Positions 13,980 through 22,067 of a stretch of DNA of 22,067 nucleotides are shown here, piece after piece. The number at the start of each line of letters is the position of its first letter. The stretch's first letter is position 1. The notes under the pieces were generated by a model, which saw nothing but the letters and a program-made list of their open reading frames with translations, was not told the DNA's origin and did no database searches. Made by a program: the position numbers and the translations under genes. Location: contig NZ_CALDDG010000131.1 in assembly GCF_937936435.1 (NCBI RefSeq), positions 1 through 22,067 on the forward strand, given 5' to 3'. Source of the DNA: an uncultured Sulfuricurvum sp. (GTDB lineage Bacteria; Campylobacterota; Campylobacteria; Campylobacterales; Sulfurimonadaceae).

Positions 13980-16079
13980 ATGATGAAGAAATTTACTCTG
14001 CTCTCGATAGCCGCGGTTGCCGCTTTGGCGACCGAACCGGTTACGATTCAAAAAATTGCCGTCGAAAGCGATGCACTCAACTCTGACATCGCTGCCGCAA
14101 ATCTTTCGGCATCCAAATCGACGACCATGACCGGAGATTCGGCATCAATACTCGCCGATATCCCGGGCGTGAGTGTCTATACAACGGGAGGAAGCGCATC
14201 ACTGCCGGTGATTCACGGTATGGCCGATGACCGCGTCAAAATCGACGTCGACGGAATGACGATTACCTCCGCCTGCCCCAACCATATGAATCCGGCCCTC
14301 TCTTATATCGACACGTCCAAACTTGAATCGGTCGATGTGATGGCGGGAATCACCCCTGTCAGCGAGGGGGGAGACAGTATCGGAGGAACCATCTCCGTCA
14401 AGTCCAAAGATCCAGTATTTGCCGATAAAGGCGGTGTTCTGACAGACGGTGAAATCAGCGGATTTTACCACAGCAACGGTCAAACACGAGGAGCTTCTCT
14501 CAGTGCGACGGCCGCTAACGATACGATCAGCGTAAACTACTCCGGTTTTGCCGAAAAATCGGAAAACTACAAAGACGGGCACGGCGACAGAGTCAAAGAC
14601 ACTCTATACCAACAACAAAACCACGCCTTGACGCTTGCCTATAAAATAGATGCCGATGATGTCGTAGCGCTAAAAGTGACGAAAACGAATGCCGACTACA
14701 TCGGCTTCCCTAACCAGTATATGGATATGCTCGGCAACAAATCGACCTCGGCAAACCTAAGCTATAAGGGAAAACTCGGTGCGTTGCTGATCGATGCGAA
14801 TCTCTATCGCCAACTCACCGATCACTACATGAATAAAATCCTCTCCGAACGTACCGGCAATATGCCGATGTACACCAAAGCACAGGAAAGCGGCATCAAT
14901 CTCAAGGCAACATGGCCGATTACCTCGACACAAACGCTCAAATTCGGCGCCGATTACGACCGATACCGTTTGGATGACTGGTGGCCGCCGGATACCGTTA
15001 GAAATATGCCCGGTATGAGTCCCAATACTTTTTGGAACATCAACAACGGCAAACGTGATCGAATCGGCGTGTATGCCGAAGCTCATTCGCAATGGAACGA
15101 CAAGTTCTCTTCCGTCCTCGGAGTCCGTACCGATATCGTCATGATGGATACCGGCAATGTTGTCGGATATAACAATACGATCAACGATCCGGCCGATGCG
15201 GCAATTTTCAATGCCCGCGATCACGGCAAACGGGATAACAACTTTGACCTGACGGCAACATCCAAATACGATTACAACGAAAACGCCGACATCGAAATCG
15301 GTTACGCCCGCAAAACCCGTTCGCCGAATATCTATGAACGCTACGCATGGGCGGGAAGCAACGGAGTCTATTCCAATCCGATCCGTATGGATATGCGGAT
15401 GATCAACTGGTTCGGTGATGCCAACGGTTACACAGGGAACCTCGATCTCGATCCCGAAGTGGCTCATACGTTCAGTGCGACTCTGTCACTCCACGACGCC
15501 GCAGAAAAAGAGTGGGGAGTTCAACTGACCCCTTACTATACAAAAGTCAAAGATTATATCGATGTTGCACTTGTCAACCAAGCCAGTGGAATCAACTATC
15601 TTCAGTTCATCAATACAGACGCCCATCTTTTCGGTGCCGACCTTTCAGGATACATGACATTGTGGAATAATGCCGATAACGGCAAAGGAACCTTAAAAGG
15701 AACACTCAGCTATACCCGCGGTTTCCGTGATGAGGGGGGATCGCTCTATCATATGATGCCGTTACATGCGAAAGTGAGTTTGGATCGTGTTTCAGGAGAG
15801 TGGAATAACGGAATCGATATCGAAACCGTCGGGGCCAAAGAGTCGGTCGATACGGTTCGCAACGAACCGATGACACCGGGATATATGCTCGTCGATTTAC
15901 GCACAGGCTATACATGGTCAAAACAACTTAAAATGGATTTCTCGATCACCAATTTATTCGATAAAGCTTATGCGCTCCCTCTTGGAGGAGTAGACGTCGT
16001 CAACTACTCTGCAAGTACCTACACTCCGCTGCAAGGAATGGGGCGCTCTTTCAATGCCGCTTTGACCTATATGTTTTAA
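13980..16079 (+). CDS. TonB-dependent receptor, OprC/NosA-like (probable copper receptor)
   Basis: A 699-residue outer-membrane receptor: signal peptide (cleavage near ALA-TEP, about residue 17), plug domain (about 45–150) and beta-barrel ending in aromatic Phe (TYMF). The plug contains DGMTITSACPNHMNPALSY; the C99-x3-M103 pair matches the CxxxM copper site of Pseudomonas OprC and the NosA receptor. The barrel is methionine-rich, with NMPMY, NMPGM, YMDM and MDMRM, which could supply more copper ligands. Import of copper across the outer membrane is therefore likely, by family. GAGGA (13969–13973) fits either the ATG at 13980 or the next ATG at 13983. No copper genes neighbour it, except possibly a tiny divergent membrane peptide. 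Confidence 0.9.
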   Translation: MMKKFTLLSIAAVAALATEPVTIQKIAVESDALNSDIAAANLSASKSTTMTGDSASILADIPGVSVYTTGGSASLPVIHGMADDRVKIDVDGMTITSACPNHMNPALSYIDTSKLESVDVMAGITPVSEGGDSIGGTISVKSKDPVFADKGGVLTDGEISGFYHSNGQTRGASLSATAANDTISVNYSGFAEKSENYKDGHGDRVKDTLYQQQNHALTLAYKIDADDVVALKVTKTNADYIGFPNQYMDMLGNKSTSANLSYKGKLGALLIDANLYRQLTDHYMNKILSERTGNMPMYTKAQESGINLKATWPITSTQTLKFGADYDRYRLDDWWPPDTVRNMPGMSPNTFWNINNGKRDRIGVYAEAHSQWNDKFSSVLGVRTDIVMMDTGNVVGYNNTINDPADAAIFNARDHGKRDNNFDLTATSKYDYNENADIEIGYARKTRSPNIYERYAWAGSNGVYSNPIRMDMRMINWFGDANGYTGNLDLDPEVAHTFSATLSLHDAAEKEWGVQLTPYYTKVKDYIDVALVNQASGINYLQFINTDAHLFGADLSGYMTLWNNADNGKGTLKGTLSYTRGFRDEGGSLYHMMPLHAKVSLDRVSGEWNNGIDIETVGAKESVDTVRNEPMTPGYMLVDLRTGYTWSKQLKMDFSITNLFDKAYALPLGGVDVVNYSASTYTPLQGMGRSFNAALTYMF

Positions 16080-16094
16080 TACTTTATTCGCCAT

Positions 16095-16115
16095 TTCCCG
16101 TACAATGTACGGGAA
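16095..16115. terminator. Bidirectional terminator-like hairpin
   Basis: TTCCCGTAC and GTACGGGAA form a perfect 9-bp stem with the 3-base loop AAT, filling the gap between the convergent receptor and NUDIX genes. The 3' arm ends directly before the NUDIX stop. T-runs are short on both sides. Confidence 0.65.
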
Positions 16116-16673
16116 TTAACATCGATGCTTCAAAAACCATCCAAAGCCGAACATCAGACCCGGTGTTTTGGCTTTACTCTCATCCATCATAAACCGTTCC
16201 GCCTCTTCAAGCGGTATCTCGATCACTTCAATCGATTCGACATCGACACCTCCGCCGCTATGACGGTGCATCGATTCATCTATTTCGGCATAGTACAACG
16301 TCTGAACAGAACCGGCAAAACCGACCGAGGTATAAAAAGAGCTCACTCTTTCGATCTGATCTGCCGGGACATCGAAACCGCACTCCTCGAAAACTTCTTC
16401 CCGGGCAATCTCAATCAGGCTTTTTGCTTTATCGACAATTCCGGCACACAGCTCATATGTATAGCCGTCTCCGTTCTTCAAATAAACCGGGGGACGAAAC
16501 TGCTTGACAAGAACCAATGAACGACGTTCACGGTGATACAAGATGACAGCGACGCTGTCGTGAACCTCGACCATATCCCAAAACTTTTCTGTACCCTCTT
16601 GTAGATAGCGTATCCGTTTGGGTTTAACGTATTGCGATTCTTCACAAGGGAGTGTCACTACATCTGTAATCAT
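16116..16673 (-). CDS. NUDIX hydrolase (NUDT14/ADP-ribose pyrophosphatase-like)
   Basis: A 185-residue nucleotide-sugar or ADP-ribose diphosphatase by family. ELCAGIVDKAKSL and EIAREEVFEECGFDVP (74–103) hold the NUDIX box. Compared with the consensus Gx5Ex7REUxEExGU the first Glu is Lys84 and the Arg-Glu is shifted by one residue, while Glu96, Glu97 and Gly99 are kept. The ELCAGIVDK start resembles the UDP-sugar diphosphatase (NUDT14) group, so that substrate class is favoured; this is inference. It starts nine bases after the M23 peptidase stop without a clear ribosome site, so it is probably translated from the same mRNA. Confidence 0.87.
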   Translation of the reverse strand: MITDVVTLPCEESQYVKPKRIRYLQEGTEKFWDMVEVHDSVAVILYHRERRSLVLVKQFRPPVYLKNGDGYTYELCAGIVDKAKSLIEIAREEVFEECGFDVPADQIERVSSFYTSVGFAGSVQTLYYAEIDESMHRHSGGGVDVESIEVIEIPLEEAERFMMDESKAKTPGLMFGFGWFLKHRC

Positions 16674-16682
16674 GAAAACTTT

Positions 16683-17876
16683 TTAAAACGGTTTCGGCTT
16701 AAAGGTATCGATATCGACATAATAGGTATTATGAAAATCAAAATACGGCTTACGCACCGGTTTTGTTTTCAATGCCGATGTAAAGATACGATCCATCTTG
16801 TCACGTATTGCAAGGAACGCTTTACGCTCTTTTCCGGTAAATCCTTCGGTCTTTTTCTTCATGACCGTGAGCGGGTCGATCGGTGTCCCTCCGATATACA
16901 TCCCGAAATGCAGATGCGGCCCGGAAGAGAGCCCCGTCGATCCGACATATCCGATTACTTCGCCCTGTTTTACTTTTGTCCCGCTGCGGATACCGCTGCG
17001 AAACGATTTTTGATGGGCATAGAGACTGATAAAACCGTTGGAATGTTTGATTTTCAACGTATTGCCGTATCCTCGTGAATATCCGGCAAACGTAACCCGA
17101 CCGTCCCCCGTCGCCAGAATCGGCGTCCCCGGTCGGGCTCCGAAATCGACCCCGACATGCGCACGGTAGCGATGCAATACCGGATGCCAGCGCCGTTTGG
17201 TAAATCGGGAAGTAATGCGGGGATTGCGAATCGGAATTTTAAAAATAAATTTCTCGAACTGCGCCCCTTTTTCATCATAATAACGGCCGTCAGTATGCAG
17301 ATACATCGAATGGCGTTTTCCGTTCAGCTCCACCATCGCGCCATGAACTTCCGGCATCGAAAACGGCTTGCCCAAACGGTACTTTTGGGTATAAACCATA
17401 ACAATCGTATCATCCGGACGTATTCCCCGCCGAAAATCGACTTTTCCTTTAAACATTTTGACAAATTCCGCCGCAAGATTCCGAGATCCCGTCGCTTTTA
17501 AAATATCATCATAGGGGATCGTTTTGATCGGTATAAACAGTGTTTCCGTATGCTCTTCGCTGACGATCGGTACGACTTGGAGTTCATAGCGTTTTTTAGG
17601 GGTCAAATAGATTTGAAGCTGCAACTCGTCATTCACGGGAATCAGTATCTGCTGAATGATTTTTTTAGAATTAACTACCATCTGGCAGTTCGCACTGTAG
17701 GGAATGTCTTCGGTTAGTTTTTGATCCTCTTTGTCGAGGTTGTAGTAGACCGAGAGGGGAAGCTTTTTTCGCTCTAAAAAAGTGAGAAAACTTTCACCGT
17801 TATTCCATTTAAACGGAATGACGGTACCGCCGAAAAGGAGAATAGGCAATAATAACAATGCAAAAAGACGGCCCAT
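16683..17876 (-). CDS. M23 peptidoglycan endopeptidase (Csd3/Pgp3-like)
   Basis: A 397-residue periplasmic enzyme with an N-terminal signal or anchor helix (about 3–16). The N-terminal half matches the inhibitory region of Csd3-type proteins. The LytM/M23 domain (about 225–345) has zinc ligands H240 and D244 (AHVGVDF) and H323 (HLHF), plus H288 (LYAHQK) and H321. Length and layout match H. pylori Csd3/HdpA and C. jejuni Pgp3, DD-endo/carboxypeptidases that shape helical cells. AAGGA stands before the ATG. It is divergent from the PgbA-N gene across 119 bases, as part of a block also seen in H. pylori (HP0506, HP0508, HP0509). Confidence 0.93.
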   Translation of the reverse strand: MGRLFALLLLPILLFGGTVIPFKWNNGESFLTFLERKKLPLSVYYNLDKEDQKLTEDIPYSANCQMVVNSKKIIQQILIPVNDELQLQIYLTPKKRYELQVVPIVSEEHTETLFIPIKTIPYDDILKATGSRNLAAEFVKMFKGKVDFRRGIRPDDTIVMVYTQKYRLGKPFSMPEVHGAMVELNGKRHSMYLHTDGRYYDEKGAQFEKFIFKIPIRNPRITSRFTKRRWHPVLHRYRAHVGVDFGARPGTPILATGDGRVTFAGYSRGYGNTLKIKHSNGFISLYAHQKSFRSGIRSGTKVKQGEVIGYVGSTGLSSGPHLHFGMYIGGTPIDPLTVMKKKTEGFTGKERKAFLAIRDKMDRIFTSALKTKPVRKPYFDFHNTYYVDIDTFKPKPF

Positions 17877-17921
17877 TCTTGTCCTTAGTTAAAATACGCA
17901 TTACGCGAAAAAAAGAATTAA

Positions 17922-17930
17922 ATAATAGCA
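17922..17930 (-). promoter_or_regulatory. Putative extended -10 of the M23 peptidase gene
   Basis: On the minus strand TGCTATTAT gives a TGn-extended -10 (TATTAT, 17927–17922). The predicted start near 17915 leaves a leader of about 39 bases with AAGGA. Confidence 0.45.
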
Positions 17931-17959
17931 AAAATTCCATTTACAAAGACGTGTTAAGC

Positions 17960-17965
17960 TATAAT
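17960..17965 (+). promoter_or_regulatory. -10 element of the PgbA-N–glcD–yihY unit
   Basis: Consensus TATAAT (in AAGCTATAATCG), 30 bases before the ATG at 17996, with a predicted start near 17972 and AAAAGG at 17985–17990 inside the leader. Confidence 0.6.
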
Positions 17966-17995
17966 CGTCTTAACTTACTTTATCAAAAGGTTACC

Positions 17996-18793
17996 ATGAT
18001 GCGCATCTGGCTTTTTTCATTTATCACTTGCGGCGTTTTAAATGCCGCATCCATCACCACGCCGCTGCTCGAGGTCGATCAAGACCGCGCGGCAATCAGT
18101 GCTGAGAACCTTCAAAAAGGGATGAGCGGATTTATCATCCGTCAATTCGATGCTTCTCACAGTGCCATTATCGCCAATGCCCTTGTCGAACAAACCAACC
18201 CTTCCAACGGGCGCGCACTGCTTCGTTTAAGCCCGTATGACGGTATTCGCCAAAACTCTCTCCCGAGCGGGAATTGGGTTCCGAGTCCGTCAGACAAAGC
18301 CGTATTGGGTTACGATTACACCCGCGCACTTCTCATCGCCCCGAACGATGATGCGTACGATACCGTTACCAAAAGCATCTCAGGCATTGAATGGGTACAT
18401 CCTGACAATTATGCGGCATTTCTTTCCTATGAAGGACATCCGACACCGCTGGTCGAAGATTTTCATGACTACTGCACGGCCAACTCGGTCGGACTTTTGT
18501 ATATTCAGAGTGCGCAGACTTTATTCACCCTTGACTGTAAAAGTTTTACCCTTTTGCAAACCACCCCGTCTCTCACTCCTTCAACCAAAGCAATGACACC
18601 GTTTTATACCCGTGTTCCGACGATTCGAGCTGCATGGTGGGGTGAAGGAAGTTCCCGTTTGGATAGCTATGAACCTTATTATTTGGAACAAATCGCTTTA
18701 AAAAATTCTCATAATAAAGAGCTACACGACTTATACAAAGCAAAATTTAGCACCGATAGCGCACTATTACAAAATTTCGACCTGAAGGACTAA
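17996..18793 (+). CDS. Secreted protein with PgbA-type N-terminal domain
   Basis: A 265-residue protein with a signal peptide (cleavage near LNA-AS) and no later membrane helix. The position directly before glcD and next to a Csd3-type peptidase, and the N-terminal TTPLLEVDQDRAAI and QKGMSGFIIRQFD segments, fit the family named after H. pylori plasminogen-binding protein PgbA. It lacks the long Lys-rich C-terminal part that gives PgbA its plasminogen binding, so the name should not be read as a function here. AAAAGG precedes two ATGs (17996, 17999); either may be used. glcD follows after two bases. Confidence 0.82.
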   Translation: MMRIWLFSFITCGVLNAASITTPLLEVDQDRAAISAENLQKGMSGFIIRQFDASHSAIIANALVEQTNPSNGRALLRLSPYDGIRQNSLPSGNWVPSPSDKAVLGYDYTRALLIAPNDDAYDTVTKSISGIEWVHPDNYAAFLSYEGHPTPLVEDFHDYCTANSVGLLYIQSAQTLFTLDCKSFTLLQTTPSLTPSTKAMTPFYTRVPTIRAAWWGEGSSRLDSYEPYYLEQIALKNSHNKELHDLYKAKFSTDSALLQNFDLKD

Positions 18794-18795
18794 TA

Positions 18796-20181
18796 ATGCT
18801 CCCAGCCAGCGCAACCGAGTTTTTTACCCATCTGCTCGGACCAGAAAACGTCTACAGCGACAAAGCCCATTTGATCGCCTATTCGTATGACGCGACACGG
18901 GAACGTTTCGAACCCGATATGGTTCTCTTCCCCCGTCATGAACAGGATGTCAGCGATATCTTAAAATACTGCAATGAGCACCGCATCGTTATCGTCCCGC
19001 GCGGGGCGGGAAGCGGTTTTACCGGTGGTGCACTCCCCTCTTCGGGCGGTATCGTTCTGGCCTTTGAAAAACATATGAACAAAATTCTTGAAATCGATAT
19101 GCAAAATATGGTTGCCATTGTCCAGCCCGGCGTCGTCAATATGGAACTGCAACGTGCCGTCGAAGAGGTGGGATTGTTTTATCCGCCCGATCCGGCAAGT
19201 CAGGAATACTCCACCATCGGCGGAAACGTGAACGAAAACGCAGGCGGTATGCGCGCCGCCAAATACGGAATCACCAAAGACTATGTCATGGCGATCCGCG
19301 CGGTCCTTCCAAACGGCGATATCATCAAAGCGGGGAAACGGACAATCAAAGATGTCGCCGGATACAACATAGCCGGCATTTTGATCGCGTCGGAAGGGAC
19401 ATTGGCCGTAACGACCGAAGTCACCCTCAAACTCCTCTCCAAACCTAAAATGACCAAAACGGCGATGGGAATTTTTCCAACCGTCCATGCGGCGATGGAA
19501 GCAGTCTACAAAACGATGGCTAGCGGCGTCACTCCGGTTGCCATGGAGTTTTTGGACAACCTCACCATCCGTGCGGTAGAACAAGTCTATCACAAAGGGC
19601 TTCCAACCGAAGCAGGCGCTATTTTGGTGACCGACGTGGACGGCAACCTCGAAGAAGATCTCGATTTCCAGCTCACTCTTGTCGAAAAAGTCTTCCGTGA
19701 AAACGGATGCAGCGAATTCAAGATCGCCCAGAACAAACAAGAAGCGTCCGACCTATGGTTTGCCCGTCGTAATGCCAGCCAATCGCTCTCCGTTTACGGA
19801 AGTAAAAAAATCAACGAAGACGTCACCGTTCCCCGTTCCGCCCTGCCGGAACTGCTGGAAAAATTTTATGCCATCGCTGAAAAATACAACATCAATATCC
19901 CGTGTTTCGGCCATACTGGAGACGGTAATGTCCATACCAACGTCATGGTTGACGGAAAAGACCCTGAGCAGGTCAAAATCGGCTATGCGGCGATCAAAGA
20001 GGTGTTTCAGGCAACCATCGATCTCGGCGGAACCCTCAGCGGCGAACACGGCATCGGTCTGGCAAAAGCACCATATATGTCGATGGCATTTACACCCGAA
20101 GAGATGGCCCTGTTTCAATCCATCAAGCGGGCATTCGATCCGAACAATATTCTCAATCCTATGAAAATGGGGCTTGAGTAA
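18796..20181 (+). CDS. glcD: FAD-linked 2-hydroxyacid oxidase subunit (GlcD type)
   Basis: A 461-residue flavoprotein of the VAO/GlcD family that oxidises glycolate, D-lactate or similar acids. The FAD-binding domain has PRGAGSGFTGGALP (68–81), PPDPASQ (130–136) and TIGGNVNENAGG (140–151). The C-terminal domain has the metal/substrate motif CFGHTGDGNVH (370–380) and SGEHGIGLAK (415–424). No glcE or iron–sulfur glcF gene follows; in H. pylori GlcD also stands next to PgbA. The substrate cannot be fixed from sequence alone. It is sandwiched by gaps of two and three bases, so it is in one operon with its neighbours. Confidence 0.92.
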   Translation: MLPASATEFFTHLLGPENVYSDKAHLIAYSYDATRERFEPDMVLFPRHEQDVSDILKYCNEHRIVIVPRGAGSGFTGGALPSSGGIVLAFEKHMNKILEIDMQNMVAIVQPGVVNMELQRAVEEVGLFYPPDPASQEYSTIGGNVNENAGGMRAAKYGITKDYVMAIRAVLPNGDIIKAGKRTIKDVAGYNIAGILIASEGTLAVTTEVTLKLLSKPKMTKTAMGIFPTVHAAMEAVYKTMASGVTPVAMEFLDNLTIRAVEQVYHKGLPTEAGAILVTDVDGNLEEDLDFQLTLVEKVFRENGCSEFKIAQNKQEASDLWFARRNASQSLSVYGSKKINEDVTVPRSALPELLEKFYAIAEKYNINIPCFGHTGDGNVHTNVMVDGKDPEQVKIGYAAIKEVFQATIDLGGTLSGEHGIGLAKAPYMSMAFTPEEMALFQSIKRAFDPNNILNPMKMGLE

Positions 20182-20184
20182 CGG

Positions 20185-20991
20185 ATGAATTTCCAAAACA
20201 TATGGAGGCACCTGAGACTCTTTGTTCTGATGATGTTCGACCGTGAAATTACGGTCTATGCCTCCAGTCTCAGTTTTTATACGATTTTCACCGTCGTTCC
20301 GCTGCTGATCATATCCCTCAGTCTAATTGCGAACGTCCCGGTCTTTAGTGATCAATACGCCAAAATTCAGGTTTTTATTTTTGAGAACATCATGCCAGGG
20401 CAAACGGAAGCGATTGCCGGCTACCTCGAATCGTTTTTCCGAAACTCGATACAACTCGGAGTCATCGGATTTACGACGATGATTGTCTCCTCCTTGCTCT
20501 TCTTTCAAAATTTCGAGCACATCGTCGGAAAGATTTTTAAAGCCCAAAAACGGCGTTTATGGGATGCCATTACAACCTACTGGACCCTTATCACCCTCAC
20601 CCCGATCATTTTGATCGCTTCGATGAGCCTCAAAGCCTATATCGCAGGCCATCTCAGCGGATTTATCTCGGGGGCCCTCTCTATTTTCCCATTCTTGCTG
20701 CTGTGGGCGATCTTCTTTTTGATCTACAAAATAGCGGTCAATGCCGACGTCTCTACCAAAGCGGCCGCAATCAGCTCGTTTATCGTAGCGGTTGTGTGGG
20801 GAATTGCCAAAAACAGTTTTATCCAATACGTTTTTTATAACAAAACCTACGCCACGATGTACGGTTCGTTTTCGGCTTTGATTTTTTTCTTCCTGTGGAT
20901 TTATGTCTCCTGGATCATCGTCATTTACGGGATGAAATTATGCTATCTGATAAATCGCGCTTATCAGCGTGCCGCTTCCCAACGCCCCTAA
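20185..20991 (+). CDS. YihY/UPF0761 family inner-membrane protein
   Basis: A 268-residue protein with about six membrane helices. Family marks are the N-terminal YASSLSFYTIFTVVPL segment and the C-terminal YGSFSALIFFFLWIYVSW stretch. Members were once called RNase BN or BrkB-like; that enzymatic role is not supported, and the true function is unknown. The ATG lies three bases after the glcD stop. The last 54 bases overlap the 3' end of the convergent comEC gene, an unusually long tail-to-tail overlap with no room for a terminator. Confidence 0.92.
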   Translation: MNFQNIWRHLRLFVLMMFDREITVYASSLSFYTIFTVVPLLIISLSLIANVPVFSDQYAKIQVFIFENIMPGQTEAIAGYLESFFRNSIQLGVIGFTTMIVSSLLFFQNFEHIVGKIFKAQKRRLWDAITTYWTLITLTPIILIASMSLKAYIAGHLSGFISGALSIFPFLLLWAIFFLIYKIAVNADVSTKAAAISSFIVAVVWGIAKNSFIQYVFYNKTYATMYGSFSALIFFFLWIYVSWIIVIYGMKLCYLINRAYQRAASQRP

Positions 20992-22067
20992 AGACCAAAA
21001 AGCACTCTTCCAACGCATCGCGGCTAGTGCCAAAACCACGCTTGCGATTCCGATCCACAACGGAATCGTGACAGAGTGGATATCTCCGCTTTCAAACAAC
21101 GCAATCAGATACGGATCGTACCAGGCACCCCAAGGGCTCATATGAAGCGCCAAGACACTCGGATAATAAAGATTGAACGCTAACGCCAGCGGGATCGATC
21201 CCATATGCCACCATCCGAACGTCCCGAAAATTGCCAGAGAGATCGGCAGCATCACAAGATAACACCACAAATGCAAAGCCAAAAAGATCTGCCACGCTTT
21301 CCAATGCTCGTAATAACGGACAAAGATAAAAATAGACAGCACGCCGAAAGAGGAGAACCAAAACCCGAGCGAAAAGAAAAGTTTCGGGAAAAAAGCGAGC
21401 AACACTCCCACTGCAATCAGAAGCGTTTGAACCGAGATGATTTTAATCCCGCGATCATAAAGCCAATACCCTACTGCAATCATTCCGAAGGAGCGAACCA
21501 TCGGCGGAATAAATTCCAAGGCCCACAAATAATAAAAGAGAATTCCGATAACGATAAAAAAAAGGTCTCGATTCCCATGACGATACGGGAAGTATCGGTT
21601 TTGCAACCAACGGTACGGGGGGCGGAGAAAAAAGTAGGCGATGAGGCTTAAAATCCCGAAATGGTACCCGCTAATCGAGAGGATATGGCTCAGTCCCATC
21701 GCACCGACGAGAGACTGGAATTCCTGCGACATCGGAGTCGCGACGAAAAGCGCCCCATAGAGCTCTTGCATCCGTGAGTCCGAATGGTGTGCGGCGATAC
21801 GGCGGTACCACTGCTCTTTGAGGCTAAGAGGAGGATAGACTTCTTCGATCACCCCGCGAGTACGGAACCCTTTGAGATAATCGATAAACGTGATCTTGGC
21901 GACTTGCAACTCTACCAGTACTTCCCGTCCGCGCAGATCACGCAGATAAGGGCTCATAACACAACGGCAAAGCGATCCGTTTTCCAACCGCAATTTGATC
22001 GATGTTTTAGGCTTCTCACCGATCAGACGCACTTCCTGATCGATGACGGAGGCTCTGACCAGAGAAT
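20938..22067 (-). CDS. comEC: ComEC/Rec2-family DNA-uptake channel (5' end outside window)
   Basis: The frame is open to the window end, so the start lies beyond it; 376 residues are visible. The GTG at 22032 is not a convincing start because the frame continues upstream as ASVIDQE. It holds an N-terminal soluble part, then the Competence-domain signature GLSHILSISGYHFGIL and about eight to nine membrane helices. It ends after the membrane part with no C-terminal metallo-beta-lactamase domain, like the short ComEC homologues (ComE3) of H. pylori. It should form the inner-membrane channel for single-stranded DNA in natural transformation. Its 3' end overlaps the convergent yihY gene. Confidence 0.9.
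   Translation of the reverse strand, partial: SLVRASVIDQEVRLIGEKPKTSIKLRLENGSLCRCVMSPYLRDLRGREVLVELQVAKITFIDYLKGFRTRGVIEEVYPPLSLKEQWYRRIAAHHSDSRMQELYGALFVATPMSQEFQSLVGAMGLSHILSISGYHFGILSLIAYFFLRPPYRWLQNRYFPYRHGNRDLFFIVIGILFYYLWALEFIPPMVRSFGMIAVGYWLYDRGIKIISVQTLLIAVGVLLAFFPKLFFSLGFWFSSFGVLSIFIFVRYYEHWKAWQIFLALHLWCYLVMLPISLAIFGTFGWWHMGSIPLALAFNLYYPSVLALHMSPWGAWYDPYLIALFESGDIHSVTIPLWIGIASVVLALAAMRWKSAFWSLGALGSGTLISAIYQIA

Noticed and set aside
14757..15467. 236-codon minus-strand open frame
   Set aside because: It is the antisense shadow of the TonB-receptor barrel, with a His/Ile/Val/Asp-rich composition typical of reversed coding sequence and no ribosome site.
17858..17995. Upstream in-frame extension of the PgbA-N gene
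   Set aside because: It would overlap the divergent M23 gene start, cross the promoter at 17960–17965 and bury the signal peptide 46 residues inside the protein.
18961..19740. 259-codon minus-strand open frame
   Set aside because: It is the antisense of glcD. The composition (many His, Phe and Asp) and lack of motifs mark it as a shadow.
1..22067. Horizontal-transfer island, CRISPR, phage or defence system
   Set aside because: Gene order follows conserved campylobacterotal blocks, and no integrase, transposase, repeat array or toxin–antitoxin pair is visible.

Overview
The window is an ordinary chromosomal segment of a campylobacterotal (epsilonproteobacterial) genome. Three gene blocks match gene orders I know from Helicobacter and Campylobacter: metK–ferredoxin–ndk–DUF177–rpmF–plsX–fabH (compare H. 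pylori HP0197–HP0202 and C. jejuni Cj0328c–Cj0333c), argF–hemB / ribA–rsmG (compare C. jejuni Cj0994c–Cj0997), and M23 peptidase / PgbA-N protein–glcD (compare H. pylori HP0506–HP0509). The moderate G+C by eye, a multihaem cytochrome and a copper-type TonB receptor suggest a free-living relative such as Sulfuricurvum or Sulfurimonas; the genus is inference. There is no sign of phage, insertion sequences, CRISPR, tRNA or rRNA.

Layout. 1–4152 (+): 3' part of metK, a 2[4Fe-4S] ferredoxin, ndk, then a tight ribosome/fatty-acid operon (zinc-ribbon DUF177, ribosomal protein L32, PlsX, FabH). 4194–4565 (+): a HIT-family hydrolase, meeting a DEAD-box RNA helicase tail to tail (4562–6124, -). The 321-bp gene-free stretch 6125–6445 holds the helicase leader, with a 14-bp hairpin that pairs fully only as minus-strand RNA, and the promoter of a 67-aa Cys-containing protein (6446–6649, +). 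6683–9814 (-): hemB, argF and a pentahaem cytochrome c, probably co-transcribed. 9890–11656 (+): ribA, rsmG, a membrane-anchored zinc-ribbon peptide and an unrecognised 130-aa protein, all overlapping or nearly touching. 11680–13758: alr (-) divergent from agmatine deiminase (+). 13768–16079: an unlisted 32-aa hydrophobic peptide (-) divergent from an OprC/NosA-like TonB-dependent receptor (+). 16116–17876 (-): NUDIX hydrolase and a Csd3/Pgp3-type M23 peptidase. 17996–20991 (+): PgbA-N-domain protein, GlcD-type FAD oxidase and a YihY-family membrane protein. 20938–22067 (-): ComEC/Rec2-like protein, cut by the window end.

Most genes are housekeeping (SAM, nucleotides, fatty acids, haem, arginine, riboflavin, cell wall, ribosome modification). 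The points worth a second look are regulatory: the helicase leader RNA, symmetric -10 elements shared by two divergent gene pairs, a probable leaderless ribA, and a PhoB/OmpR-type direct repeat before the copper-receptor gene. I found no clear new defence or mobile system.
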